Positions 51,761 to 60,034 of a DNA stretch of 64,000 bases are shown here, piece after piece (position 1 is the stretch's first letter; each line of letters begins with the position of its first letter). The notes under the pieces were generated by a model. It did no database searches, had not been told where the DNA came from, and saw only the letters and a list, made by a program, of their open reading frames with translations. Made by a program: the position numbers and the translations under genes. Source of the DNA: Nitrospirota bacterium (lineage in GTDB: Bacteria; Nitrospinota_A; UBA7883; JACRGQ01); NCBI GenBank assembly GCA_024275955.1, contig JAJRYD010000005.1:1-64000 (forward strand). The letters run 5' to 3'.

Positions 51761-52933
51761 ATGAGGCGTGAACGGTTCAAGGCTATATATAAAAACAGCC
51801 CTATACTTCTTGGCATCGGGCTTAAAAGCATGCGCGCTACAGTAAGGGGGATGTTCCGGCAGATAGGCTCTTCCGAAATAGTGGAAGCCGAAACCGGCGA
51901 GAGCGTACTGACACTCCTAAACAAATTCTACAAGGAAAAAAGTTATTTCGTAATCCTCGACTGGGATATACCCGGAATGCCGGGGGTAGATGTGGCAAGA
52001 GAAATAAGGGGCAACAAACGGCTCGAAAACACCCCTCTCCTGCTGATGGCGGAAGACGCGGTGGCAGGGGATGTCGCTCTGCTTGGAGAGATAGGCGTGA
52101 ACGGATGCGTCGTAAAGCCATTAATCTTTAGCCTTATGCAAAAAAAGTTCGAGGAGATTATCTACACAAGAGCCAACCCGCCGGAGCATGTGCGGATTAT
52201 AAAAGAGGGTGAGGACCTTCAGGAAAAGAAAAATTACAAGCAAGCACTTAAGCTGTTTACCCAATCGCAGGATATAAAAAACTCGGCGCGTGTCAACGTG
52301 CTTATAGGAGAAAGCTACGAGAAGATGGAAGAGCATAAAGAAGCTCTTAAACACTACCAAATGGCAACCAAAATCAACCCGATGTACATCAAGGCGTATC
52401 AATACGCGGCTAGCCTTTATCTAAAGCTGAACGACGAGGAGAATGGGTTAATTTATCTGGGCAAAGCGGCCCAAATAAGCCCAAATAACCACGAAAGACA
52501 GGCTCTGCTTGGCAAGCTGTATATGGCAAAGGGAGATATAGTAAAAGCCGAGGAGGCTTTTTCCTTCGTCGTTAAAATACAGCCGGAAAAAGGAAAGGAG
52601 ATAGGCGAAAAGTTTCTGGAAGCTGGGCATTCGAGAACTGCGGAAAACTTTTTCAAAAAATCTATAGCCTTTGAAAGAAGATCTATACATACCTATAACC
52701 GTCTTGGGATAGCTCTAAGAAGGCAGGGCAAATGGCAAGAAGCGGTAGATATATACAAAAAAGCTCTGCTGATAAGCCATAGGGATGAAGGACTCTATTT
52801 CAACATGGGCCGCTCGTTTATAGAGGGCGGCAGAACTTACGAAGCGAAAGAATCGTTCCACAGGGCGCTAAAACTAAACCCAAAGATGGAAGAAGCAAGG
52901 GAAGAGCTGGCAAAGCTGGGAAAGAAAAAGTAA
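51761..52933 (+). CDS. Degenerate receiver fused to TPR repeats (paralogue of 12428-13600)
   Basis: The 390-residue protein aligns along its length with the CheY-TPR protein at 12428-13600 (for example ITKAAQISPNN-like AAQISPNNHERQALLGKLYM and YNRLGIALRRQGKWQEAV). Its receiver keeps the phospho-site Asp67 (VILDWDIPGMPG) and the Lys (VVKPL), but the acidic pair has become Ile19-Gly20 (ILLGIGLKSMRAT) and the conserved Thr is Ala. It is therefore probably not phosphorylated normally. No kinase is adjacent. The ATG lacks a clear ribosome-binding site. Confidence 0.85.
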   Translation: MRRERFKAIYKNSPILLGIGLKSMRATVRGMFRQIGSSEIVEAETGESVLTLLNKFYKEKSYFVILDWDIPGMPGVDVAREIRGNKRLENTPLLLMAEDAVAGDVALLGEIGVNGCVVKPLIFSLMQKKFEEIIYTRANPPEHVRIIKEGEDLQEKKNYKQALKLFTQSQDIKNSARVNVLIGESYEKMEEHKEALKHYQMATKINPMYIKAYQYAASLYLKLNDEENGLIYLGKAAQISPNNHERQALLGKLYMAKGDIVKAEEAFSFVVKIQPEKGKEIGEKFLEAGHSRTAENFFKKSIAFERRSIHTYNRLGIALRRQGKWQEAVDIYKKALLISHRDEGLYFNMGRSFIEGGRTYEAKESFHRALKLNPKMEEAREELAKLGKKK

Positions 52934-53011
52934 CTTTTCTCGAACCGGCCGATATTCCCGGCAGTAGCCGAAGCGTCCTAAAATATCGACGTATACCGTG
53001 ATACCGGAAAT

Positions 53012-53140
53012 GGGGCTATTGCCGAATAAGACAATCTTGATTTTGCTACAAATCGACAATCTCTAAAACCTCTCTTTTAAAGAAGTTAGAAAATAAACTT
53101 TCTCCTAAAATACTCAAAAAACTCTTTTGGAAACAGTCCC
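53012..53140 (+). mobile_element. MITE-like repeat, copy 6
   Basis: A 129-bp copy with ends GGGGCTATTGCC and AAACAGTCCC, between the degenerate CheY-TPR gene and a membrane-protein gene. Flanks GAAAT and TTAAA do not match. It is in the same orientation as the other five copies. Confidence 0.87.
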
Positions 53141-53187
53141 TTAAACAGCCGGTGCAACCTGCCGGCCTCTGGTAAAATAAGGCCGAG

Positions 53188-53814
53188 ATGAAAAACTTTT
53201 TACCGCTCTCAATATTTGCCATAGCGTTTGCCGTTGTCGAGGCGGCTGTGGTGGTCTACCTGCGCCAGCTTTATTACCCTGAAGGTTTTGCCCTCCCGCT
53301 AAAACCGATACCGACCGAGATACTGCATATAGAGATGACACGCGAAGCGGCAACCCTTCTGATGCTTATATCGGTAGGAATAATCGCCGGAAAGAACCGC
53401 TGGCAGAAATTCTGCTATGCCGTTTACTGCTTTGGCCTTTGGGATATCTTTTATTACATCTGGCTAAAGCTTTTCACCGGATGGCCGGAATCGTTCCTAA
53501 CCGCCGATATCCTTTTTCTGCTTCCGGTAATATGGTGGGGACCACTGCTGGCCCCTGTTACGGTAGGCCTTTCCTTATGCGTTGCGTCGATGGTAACCAT
53601 AGGCAAAATGGAAAGCGGCTGGAAGCCGCTAGTGAGGGCGGCAGACATTTTCTGGATTGTTTTAGGAGCTGTGATTATACTCTATACCTTCATGGCGGAC
53701 GCATCGACGCTGGAAGCAGGAGGATATCCGCCGCCCTACCGCTGGGTTGCATTTGCTATCGGCGAGCTTGTCGGCGTTACCGCGTTCGTGAAGATGATTT
53801 TGAGAAAGGTATAA
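53188..53814 (+). CDS. Conserved-looking six-helix membrane protein of unknown function
   Basis: The 208-residue product has about six hydrophobic helices. Polar residues within the membrane are striking: EMTREAATLLMLISVG in helix two and FGLWDIFYYIWLKLFTGWP between helices three and four, which look like a conserved core. The function is not known. It ends 1 nt before birA, so it forms an operon with birA and coaX. Confidence 0.78.
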   Translation: MKNFLPLSIFAIAFAVVEAAVVVYLRQLYYPEGFALPLKPIPTEILHIEMTREAATLLMLISVGIIAGKNRWQKFCYAVYCFGLWDIFYYIWLKLFTGWPESFLTADILFLLPVIWWGPLLAPVTVGLSLCVASMVTIGKMESGWKPLVRAADIFWIVLGAVIILYTFMADASTLEAGGYPPPYRWVAFAIGELVGVTAFVKMILRKV

Positions 53815-53815
53815 A

Positions 53816-54577
53816 ATGAACCCCGAGCTGATTGCTGAAAAGCTGACGACAAAAGATATAGGACGCAGTATTGTTTACCTCAAGGAAACCGATTCCACCA
53901 ATCTCCATGCCGGCAGAATGTTTAAAAACGGTGAACTTCGTCACGGCATAGTAATCATCGCTGGTTCGCAGAGTGCCGGCAGAGGGCGGATGGGAAGGTA
54001 TTGGTACTCTAACGGCGGTCTTGCGATGACGGTGGTGGTAGAGATACCGGAAAAGGTGGACAATCTGGCCCCTATCACCTTGACGGCCGGAGCGGCGACA
54101 GCGGTTGCCATATCGGAGCTTACCGGCAAGAAGTTCGATCTGAAATATCCCAACGATATAATGCACAACGGCAAAAAGCTTGGCGGCATACTCTCCGAAC
54201 TCAAAATAGATAAAAACCGTTTCGTGCTTTTGGGCATAGGGATTAACGTAGAGCAGGAGAGCTTTCCAGACGAAATAGCAGGTATAGCGGTAAGCCTTAG
54301 GCAGGCAGGGCTAAAGGTAGCCGTTGAGGATGTAGCCTCGGCGATACTAAACCAGCTTGAACCGATGCTCGACACTTTTATGGCGAACGGTTTTGCCCAT
54401 ATACGCCGATACTGGCTGGAGGTAAACTGCACCATAGGCAAAAAGATAACTGTCACGCAACCCTCGGGCTTGATAAAAGGAAAGGCGATAAACATAGACG
54501 ACGAGGGAGCGCTGATACTTGAAACCGAAAACGGAACGCAAAAAGCGCTCTCTGGAGATTTTACGGTGGAAAAATGA
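53816..54577 (+). CDS. birA: Biotin--[acetyl-CoA-carboxylase] ligase, monofunctional
   Basis: BirA activates biotin with ATP and attaches it to the biotin carboxyl carrier protein. The 253-residue protein has the catalytic loop GSQSAGRGRMGR, the KYPNDIMHNGKKLGGIL segment with the active-site Lys and the LLGIGINV core, and a C-terminal SH3-like domain. It starts directly with the catalytic domain and lacks the N-terminal winged helix, so it should not repress biotin genes. The start of coaX overlaps its stop by 4 nt. Confidence 0.93.
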   Translation: MNPELIAEKLTTKDIGRSIVYLKETDSTNLHAGRMFKNGELRHGIVIIAGSQSAGRGRMGRYWYSNGGLAMTVVVEIPEKVDNLAPITLTAGAATAVAISELTGKKFDLKYPNDIMHNGKKLGGILSELKIDKNRFVLLGIGINVEQESFPDEIAGIAVSLRQAGLKVAVEDVASAILNQLEPMLDTFMANGFAHIRRYWLEVNCTIGKKITVTQPSGLIKGKAINIDDEGALILETENGTQKALSGDFTVEK

Positions 54578-55344
54578 AAAAACTGCTCGCTATTGATATA
54601 GGAAATACAAATACCGTAATCGGGATATTTGAAGGAGAAACCCTTAGCGAAAAATTCCGGCTTACAACCAACACTCTGGAAACATCCGACGAAGTGTCAA
54701 TTAAAATTGCCGCCCTTTTACGGGAAAACGCGATAGAAAAAGATGACATCGAAAACGTAATAGTATGCTCGGTTGTTCCGCAAATCACCGGACATTATGT
54801 AGCTCTGGCAAAAAAGTCGTTCGGCCTAAAAGCGACCATCGTAGGCCCGGGCGTAAAAACCGGAACGCCTATCCTGTACGACAACCCTAAAGAAGTTGGA
54901 GCCGACAGAATAGCAAATACGGTAGGCGGCTATAACATCTACGGTGGGCCGCTTATAATAGTAGACCTCGGCACGGCGATTACCTTCGACTACGTTTCCG
55001 AAAAAGGGGAATATGTCGGCGGAGTAATAGCGCCCGGTATAGCTACATCTATGGCATTTCTCTCGAAAAAAGCGGCACAACTGCCTCAGGTGGCGCTTAC
55101 AATGCCCAAAAATGTTATCGGAAAAAATACTGTGGAAAGCATGCAGTCGGGCGCGGTATTCGGCTTTTCGGGGCTTATAGATTCGATAGTCGAAAAGATA
55201 AAGCTGGAAACCAAAACAGATATCAAAGTGGTGGCGACCGGAGGCGACTGCGAATGGTTAAAAGAACTTTCCAGCAGTATAGATGAATACGAACCAAACC
55301 TAACCCTCTACGGCTTGCTGAAGATACAATCATTGCAAAAATAG
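54574..55344 (+). CDS. coaX: Type III pantothenate kinase
   Basis: CoaX phosphorylates pantothenate in the first step of coenzyme A synthesis, insensitive to CoA feedback. The 256-residue ASKHA-fold protein has the phosphate loop LAIDIGNTNTVIGIFEG, the catalytic DLGTAITFDYVSE, the GAD motif (VGADRIANTVGGY) and GGVIAPGIATSM. It overlaps birA by 4 nt, a common birA-coaX pairing. Confidence 0.94.
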   Translation: MKKLLAIDIGNTNTVIGIFEGETLSEKFRLTTNTLETSDEVSIKIAALLRENAIEKDDIENVIVCSVVPQITGHYVALAKKSFGLKATIVGPGVKTGTPILYDNPKEVGADRIANTVGGYNIYGGPLIIVDLGTAITFDYVSEKGEYVGGVIAPGIATSMAFLSKKAAQLPQVALTMPKNVIGKNTVESMQSGAVFGFSGLIDSIVEKIKLETKTDIKVVATGGDCEWLKELSSSIDEYEPNLTLYGLLKIQSLQK

Positions 55345-55417
55345 CCGACTAAAAAAATGCTTTACATAATCTGCAAACTGTTTAAAATCAGAGTGTCTTA
55401 GTAGTGGAGGGAAGTTT

Positions 55418-55813
55418 GTGACCACCTTGAAAGAGGGTTTTACCGTTCTGCATGTCGATGACTCCAAAACCATCCGTAAGATGGTGCTGAAAATACTGGT
55501 CGAAATCGGTATAAAGGAGGAAAATATTGACAACGCCAGTAACGGAAAATCTGGGCTACAAAAGCTGGAAGAGGGAAAAAGCTACGATGTAGTTCTTCTT
55601 GACTGGTCTATGCCCGGAATGACAGGAATAGAAATGCTTGGTGAAGTAAGGAAACACGAAAATTCTAAAATCTCCACTACGCCTGTAATAATGGTTACCG
55701 CGGAAGCTCTTAAAGAAAATATAATCAAAGCCGCCAGAGTGGGTGCCAACGGATATATAACAAAACCGTTCACCGGCCAAAGACTTTTAGAAGTGCTGAA
55801 CAAGGCTCTGTAG
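55418..55813 (+). CDS. CheY-like single-domain response regulator
   Basis: The 131-residue protein is a lone receiver domain with the full active site: Asp14-Asp15 (LHVDDSKTIRK), phospho-site Asp62 (VVLLDWSMPGMTG), Thr in IMVTAEA and Lys in YITKPF. The GTG start follows GGAGGG. Without an output domain it should act by protein contact, as in chemotaxis or pilus control. No kinase is adjacent. Its receiver is close in pattern to that of the CheY-TPR protein. Confidence 0.87.
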   Translation: MTTLKEGFTVLHVDDSKTIRKMVLKILVEIGIKEENIDNASNGKSGLQKLEEGKSYDVVLLDWSMPGMTGIEMLGEVRKHENSKISTTPVIMVTAEALKENIIKAARVGANGYITKPFTGQRLLEVLNKAL

Positions 55814-55841
55814 GTTTCGCGTATCTCTGCCGGTAGCTTTT

Positions 55842-56276
55842 ATGAATAAGACCGTTTTTCTTTTTGCAGTACTCTCTTTTACCATCGCGTCTCCTTCTAC
55901 TCAAGCTATAGCCAGCGAAAAAAGCGCGCGCCTGCGGTTTTTTATGACTGAAATTCACGCATATTACAGAGCTATCCAAGCCGGCATAAAAAACGGCGAC
56001 TTCGATAAAGCAAAAAAAAGTGCCAACCGCGCCTACAGGTTCTTCGGCGAAATACCGGGCTTGATGCCGAAAACAAATAAGGACGGAACGCCGCTCAACA
56101 GGGAAATCTTTTTAAAAAGCATCAATACGTCAATGAAAACCATCGCCCAGCTAAAGGAAGCGCTGACGCAAAAAGATGTCAAAAGATCAGAGGAACTTTT
56201 GGGAGATATTTTTAAAAAATGCGCCAAGTGCCATAACAACATTTTAAAAACATCCAAAGCTAGTCAATCGCCTTAA
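55842..56276 (+). CDS. Small c-type cytochrome, cytochrome c'-like
   Basis: A signal peptide (about 1-25, ending TQAIASEK) is followed by a mainly helical domain with a single heme motif CAKCH near the C-terminus (residues about 129-133). The one C-terminal CXXCH in a helix-rich 144-residue protein resembles cytochrome c' or the c556 class. The region between the signal and the heme (AYYRAIQAGIKNGDFDKAKK) is a helical-bundle pattern. It would be periplasmic. A redox or NO/CO-binding role is inferred. Confidence 0.82.
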   Translation: MNKTVFLFAVLSFTIASPSTQAIASEKSARLRFFMTEIHAYYRAIQAGIKNGDFDKAKKSANRAYRFFGEIPGLMPKTNKDGTPLNREIFLKSINTSMKTIAQLKEALTQKDVKRSEELLGDIFKKCAKCHNNILKTSKASQSP

Positions 56277-56390
56277 ATCTCAAGAGAGTTAGAGAAACTA
56301 GAAGGCATGGCAAAACAGATTGAACAAAGATGACAAAAGTTTCTAAACATAGGAACTCTATAGCTTTATGAATGAACCAACATATCCTAA

Positions 56391-56410
56391 ATGTAGTCAC
56401 TATGTAGTCA
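56391..56410. repeat. Paired 9-bp direct repeats next to tRNA-Gln, integrase-arm-like
   Basis: ATGTAGTCA occurs at 56391-56399 and again at 56402-56410, an 11-bp spacing, just downstream of the tRNA 3' end on the minus strand. Short direct repeats in this position are typical of integrase arm-binding sites. No integrase gene is present on either side. Confidence 0.4.
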
Positions 56411-56459
56411 TTTTGGGATTTTCAAAGACCAGAAAATAAGCCTCAACTTATTGAAAAAA

Positions 56460-56533
56460 TGGCTGCCCCCCAAGGATTCGAACCTCGACTAACTGAACCA
56501 GAATCAGCCGTCCTGCCATTAGACGAGGGGGCA
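56460..56533 (-). tRNA. tRNA-Gln (anticodon CTG)
   Basis: The 74-nt minus-strand sequence folds as a tRNA: acceptor TGCCCCC/GGGGGCA, D arm GTC/GAC, anticodon stem GCTGA/TCAGT with loop TTCTGGT (anticodon CTG, reading CAG), a 4-nt variable loop, T arm with TTCGAAT, discriminator G and an encoded 3' CCA. No mispairs other than one G-T in the anticodon stem and one G-T in the T stem are seen. Confidence 0.95.
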
Positions 56534-56770
56534 ACATTAAAATTGGATAGTCAGAATAGCTTTTTACAGGTTATCCTGCAACAGTTTTTGCCAAAAATTG
56601 CTCCGGCATACCATCAAAAGCTAAGCCCCCCCTTAAAATTCCGCCTATTAAAGGTTAGAATAACCGAGGTTACTTCTATCAGAAAAGAAAAAGATACTAC
56701 ATAGATAATGCTATTATTAACCTCGTAACTTATTACTCATGAAAAGTAATTATGAGGCTGACGGAGGCTG

Positions 56771-58201
56771 ATGCCAAGCTTTATAGATAAACTAAGCAAC
56801 AGCGCTAAAAACCTGTCTGCTCTGGCTATCCTTCTCCCGCTTTTTGTCCTTAACAGCCTCGCCTTATGGTACTTCTCCCCCACCCCGTTTTACCCTGATG
56901 AGATGATGCACTACGCGTTAATCTCGCATATAGATAGATATGGCGGGACGCCGGCAGTAGGCGACAAAATAAAAAAACGAGAAAAAATTTTCCACATGAA
57001 CTTCGGTTATGGAAACTATAAAACAGCAGATGGCGGCAAAGGGTTTGCCGAAGATATTACTAAAGAAGTAGCTAACGGCTGGAAAGAGTTAGATTCCCCC
57101 GTAGAGCAGATGACGGAGAAAGCCCCTACCTATTACATTGTCGGAGCATGGTTCAAAAAACTTGTTCTTGGCAACAGCAGTGATATCTTCACGGAGCTTG
57201 TTACGCTAAGGTTATACTCACTTATTTTATGGGCTTTCACCGTCTTTGCTATGGCTGGCATAATGCGCGAAGCATTTCCAGAGAACCGCCTCTACCAGAT
57301 GCTCGGGCTTGGGCTTATAGGGTTTAACCCGCGCTTTACCGCCGCGGGGGTTTCTGTCAATTCCGACATGCTTGGAATACTTATAATGACGCTTCTCCTC
57401 TGGAGGATGATGGTCTTGATAAGGTCGGACTCGCTTAAAACCTTTAACACTCTTTTGTGCTTTGCGCTTTCGCTTATAGCACTAATGGCCGAACCTCAAA
57501 TGGTACTTGCTATACCGTACATGGTTCTTGCTGTGGTTATCGGCCATCACCGAAAATTCGACAAAAAAAAGATGGCGATTCTTTTGGGAACTCTCTTTCT
57601 GCTTTTCATTGTAGAGGCTCTAGCCTATCACTATTTCTTTCGGCAGACGGGTGCCGGCAAGTCGATATTCGATATCGGCAGAAGATCTATTTTCGACCCT
57701 GAAATAATATATTTCTTCTACAGAACATTCTCCGATATTTTCATAATACCGTTTATCTCTGTCATAGATAAGGAACAGCCGTTCCAAGTATTCTTTCAAT
57801 ACTGGGCCTACGCTCTACCCGGAAGGGCCGAAGGGTACGCCGTAATCGACCAGATAAACCTTGTAGTCCTAAAAGTTTTCGTATGGACAGGAATGATAGG
57901 GATGACTCTCGCCGTAATAAAACAAAAAGTTACCCGCATAGAGCTATTTCTTATCACAATAGCAGTTTCATGGTGGCTATGGATAAACCTTCTTACATGG
58001 ATAGTCTCGGAAGCTCCGTACAGTTTTCTACAGGGACGGTTTTTCTTCCCCGTGATAGGAGCAACAATACCGGCCCTTATAATAGGATGCTTCCACTTTA
58101 TAAAAGAAAGAAGAGAACCGTTTGCCAAAGCGGGGCTATTGTTTATTATTTTCTATTTCGAATTTGAAACAATCAAAACCGCATTATTGGCATTCAAATG
58201 A
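56771..58201 (+). CDS. Polytopic GT-C-like membrane protein
   Basis: The 476-residue product has about ten membrane helices. Its first outer loop has FYPDEMMHYALISHIDRYGG, the DE-H pattern of GT-C membrane glycosyltransferases, like the membrane half of the WecG fusion at 17411-19471 (GNDEPNHFDY). The middle has FNPRFTAAGVSVNSDMLGIL, also shared with that protein (LHPQFSYMGVMVNSDVLLIL). It probably uses a polyprenyl-linked sugar. GGAGG precedes the ATG by 3 nt. Its stop overlaps the next gene by 4 nt. Confidence 0.82.
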   Translation: MPSFIDKLSNSAKNLSALAILLPLFVLNSLALWYFSPTPFYPDEMMHYALISHIDRYGGTPAVGDKIKKREKIFHMNFGYGNYKTADGGKGFAEDITKEVANGWKELDSPVEQMTEKAPTYYIVGAWFKKLVLGNSSDIFTELVTLRLYSLILWAFTVFAMAGIMREAFPENRLYQMLGLGLIGFNPRFTAAGVSVNSDMLGILIMTLLLWRMMVLIRSDSLKTFNTLLCFALSLIALMAEPQMVLAIPYMVLAVVIGHHRKFDKKKMAILLGTLFLLFIVEALAYHYFFRQTGAGKSIFDIGRRSIFDPEIIYFFYRTFSDIFIIPFISVIDKEQPFQVFFQYWAYALPGRAEGYAVIDQINLVVLKVFVWTGMIGMTLAVIKQKVTRIELFLITIAVSWWLWINLLTWIVSEAPYSFLQGRFFFPVIGATIPALIIGCFHFIKERREPFAKAGLLFIIFYFEFETIKTALLAFK

Positions 58202-58836
58202 AAAAAATCTATCAAACAATTTTTATCGGGCTGTTGATCATTCCGTTTGTTCTTATGATTACCTCGAAAACAAAAGAGGTATACGGCACTGCGCTTTCTG
58301 CGCATTTTACGGTGGTAAAAGCCGAAAAACAGCTTTCCTCCAAAGCGGTAAAGAGCAAGGGCGCTAACGGGGTTTTAATCTGCTGGAAAAATATTTTTGA
58401 AAGCGGACAACGTGTCGCCGGAATAACAATCAACGAAGCTTCCAAAAACCTTGTGTTGTCGGCACAACAGGTATCTGCCATCCATACCTGCATGGAGGCA
58501 CATACCGGAAAAATAGCCTACGAAACAAAAAAGAGATACGGGAAAAAGCCGAATTTTGAGCCGCTACCTGAGATAATCAAAATTACGGCATTCCCTGCCG
58601 ATGGCAAGCAATTAGAAATAATGACAGACGAAGATGGCTACCTTAAAGTCTGGCTTTTAAAGGAAGAATGGTTTGGCGAACGGTTTTTTTACCACCTTGC
58701 CCAGATAGTTGAAAGAGCTGGCCAGTACAAACCTGTTTCAAGCTTTTTTGGCTACATACTGTTATTCCTATGGCTGGCTGGAACTGTAGTGACAGCTTTT
58801 ATTATAATAAGAGAAAAGCAGACGGAGCCTCTCTAG
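58198..58836 (+). CDS. Unidentified exported protein with membrane helices at both ends
   Basis: The 212-residue product has a hydrophobic helix near each end (about residues 5-22 and 182-204) and a soluble middle with two Cys (VLICWKNIF and AIHTCMEAH) and no recognised family. The middle is most likely periplasmic. Four-base overlap with the GT-C-like gene and 1 nt gap to the multiheme cytochrome gene put it in one operon with both. Confidence 0.72.
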   Translation: MKKIYQTIFIGLLIIPFVLMITSKTKEVYGTALSAHFTVVKAEKQLSSKAVKSKGANGVLICWKNIFESGQRVAGITINEASKNLVLSAQQVSAIHTCMEAHTGKIAYETKKRYGKKPNFEPLPEIIKITAFPADGKQLEIMTDEDGYLKVWLLKEEWFGERFFYHLAQIVERAGQYKPVSSFFGYILLFLWLAGTVVTAFIIIREKQTEPL

Positions 58837-58837
58837 C

Positions 58838-59986
58838 ATGAACTGGAAGAAAACTTTACGCCTAGCTTTAATATTGTCGCTCACTGTTTTTTTCGTCCAC
58901 CGTTTCACTATGGATCTACATTTCTTTAGCGTTACGGAAAGGTTTGAAAGGCCGCAGCCGGTAAAGATACCAAAAGGGCTAACCGGCATAAGCGCGAAAG
59001 ACTGCGGTACCTGCCACGAGGAGATTTACAACGAATGGAAAACGACAATTCACTCGCAGGCATGGACAGACCCCTATTTCCAAGTAGACTTTAAATACGA
59101 CCGTTACCCGCAGATATGCCTTAACTGCCATACACCGCTTGAAAACCAGCAAGAGAACCTTGTTACAGGCTTTAGCGACGAGGCGAAGTTCCGCCCAATC
59201 CTTGAGCCAAACCCTAACTTCGACCCAGAACTGAGAGACGAAGGGGTGACATGCGCCGTATGCCATATAAAGGACGGCGTTATAGTCGGCTCGTACGACA
59301 TAGAAACAACAGCCCACCCAGTCCGCAAATACGAGCGGTTTTTGGACGGCAGAGGTATCTGTCAAAGGTGCCATATGGTACCTAGCGTAAACAGGTGGGA
59401 TTACTTTCTAAAACTTCCGCCGTGTGGAAATTTTGCGGAAATAGAAGCAGGAGGCAAAAAAGCCGACTGCGTTAAATGCCATATGCCGGAGGTAGAAAGG
59501 CCACTCGTGGAAGACGGCCCTGTGCGAAAAACAGGCAGGCACTTCTGGCGCGGCGGACACGACCCGAAGATGGTAAAAAAAGCGGCAGAGATAACACTGG
59601 CAGAAAACAGCTCCGCAAATAAAAAAACTTTTACGCTCCATATAAAGAACGCAGGCACGGAACACCGCTTCCCCACAGGAACTCCAGACCGTCACTTAAG
59701 AATACTATTCAGGCTTCTGGATGAAAAAGGAAACGTAATAAAAGAAAAGAAACGTTTTATAGAAAGAACAATTCTCTGGAGACCGTTTATAGCCGATATA
59801 TACGATAACCGCATCCGATACCTAGAAACCGCTTCGTATTCGTTTAGCCTAAAGGCCGGAGAGGGCGCTTTCCTAGAAGCAGAGGTAAGGTACGGCCTGT
59901 TGCGTGAAAGCCGAAGAAGGCGCATAGGGTACGAAAACAGCGAGCCTATCCACTACCGTATCTTTTACAAAAAGGTTCCGCTTTAG
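58838..59986 (+). CDS. Membrane-anchored five-heme c-type cytochrome
   Basis: An N-terminal helix (about 7-21) likely anchors the protein. Five CXXCH heme sites follow: CGTCH (56-60), CLNCH (94-98), CAVCH (139-143), CQRCH (175-179) and CVKCH (211-215), with extra His residues as possible distal ligands. The opening SAKDCGTCHEEIYNEWKTT matches the cytochrome c554-like multiheme family. Residues 240-370 form a beta-rich domain (FTLHIKNAGTEHRFPTGTPDR). A periplasmic electron-transfer role is inferred. Confidence 0.88.
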   Translation: MNWKKTLRLALILSLTVFFVHRFTMDLHFFSVTERFERPQPVKIPKGLTGISAKDCGTCHEEIYNEWKTTIHSQAWTDPYFQVDFKYDRYPQICLNCHTPLENQQENLVTGFSDEAKFRPILEPNPNFDPELRDEGVTCAVCHIKDGVIVGSYDIETTAHPVRKYERFLDGRGICQRCHMVPSVNRWDYFLKLPPCGNFAEIEAGGKKADCVKCHMPEVERPLVEDGPVRKTGRHFWRGGHDPKMVKKAAEITLAENSSANKKTFTLHIKNAGTEHRFPTGTPDRHLRILFRLLDEKGNVIKEKKRFIERTILWRPFIADIYDNRIRYLETASYSFSLKAGEGAFLEAEVRYGLLRESRRRRIGYENSEPIHYRIFYKKVPL

Positions 59987-60034
59987 CCGACACGCCCGCA
60001 CAGCTTGACAGCTTTTTAGCTTCGCTGTTACTAA

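Noticed and set aside
15727-53140. CRISPR-like array
   Set aside because: The repeats are about 130 bp, kilobases apart and have terminal inverted repeats; no short regularly spaced repeats exist in the window.
56459-56704. Plus-strand frame starting in the tRNA
   Set aside because: It reads the complement of tRNA-Gln and then AT-rich non-coding DNA.
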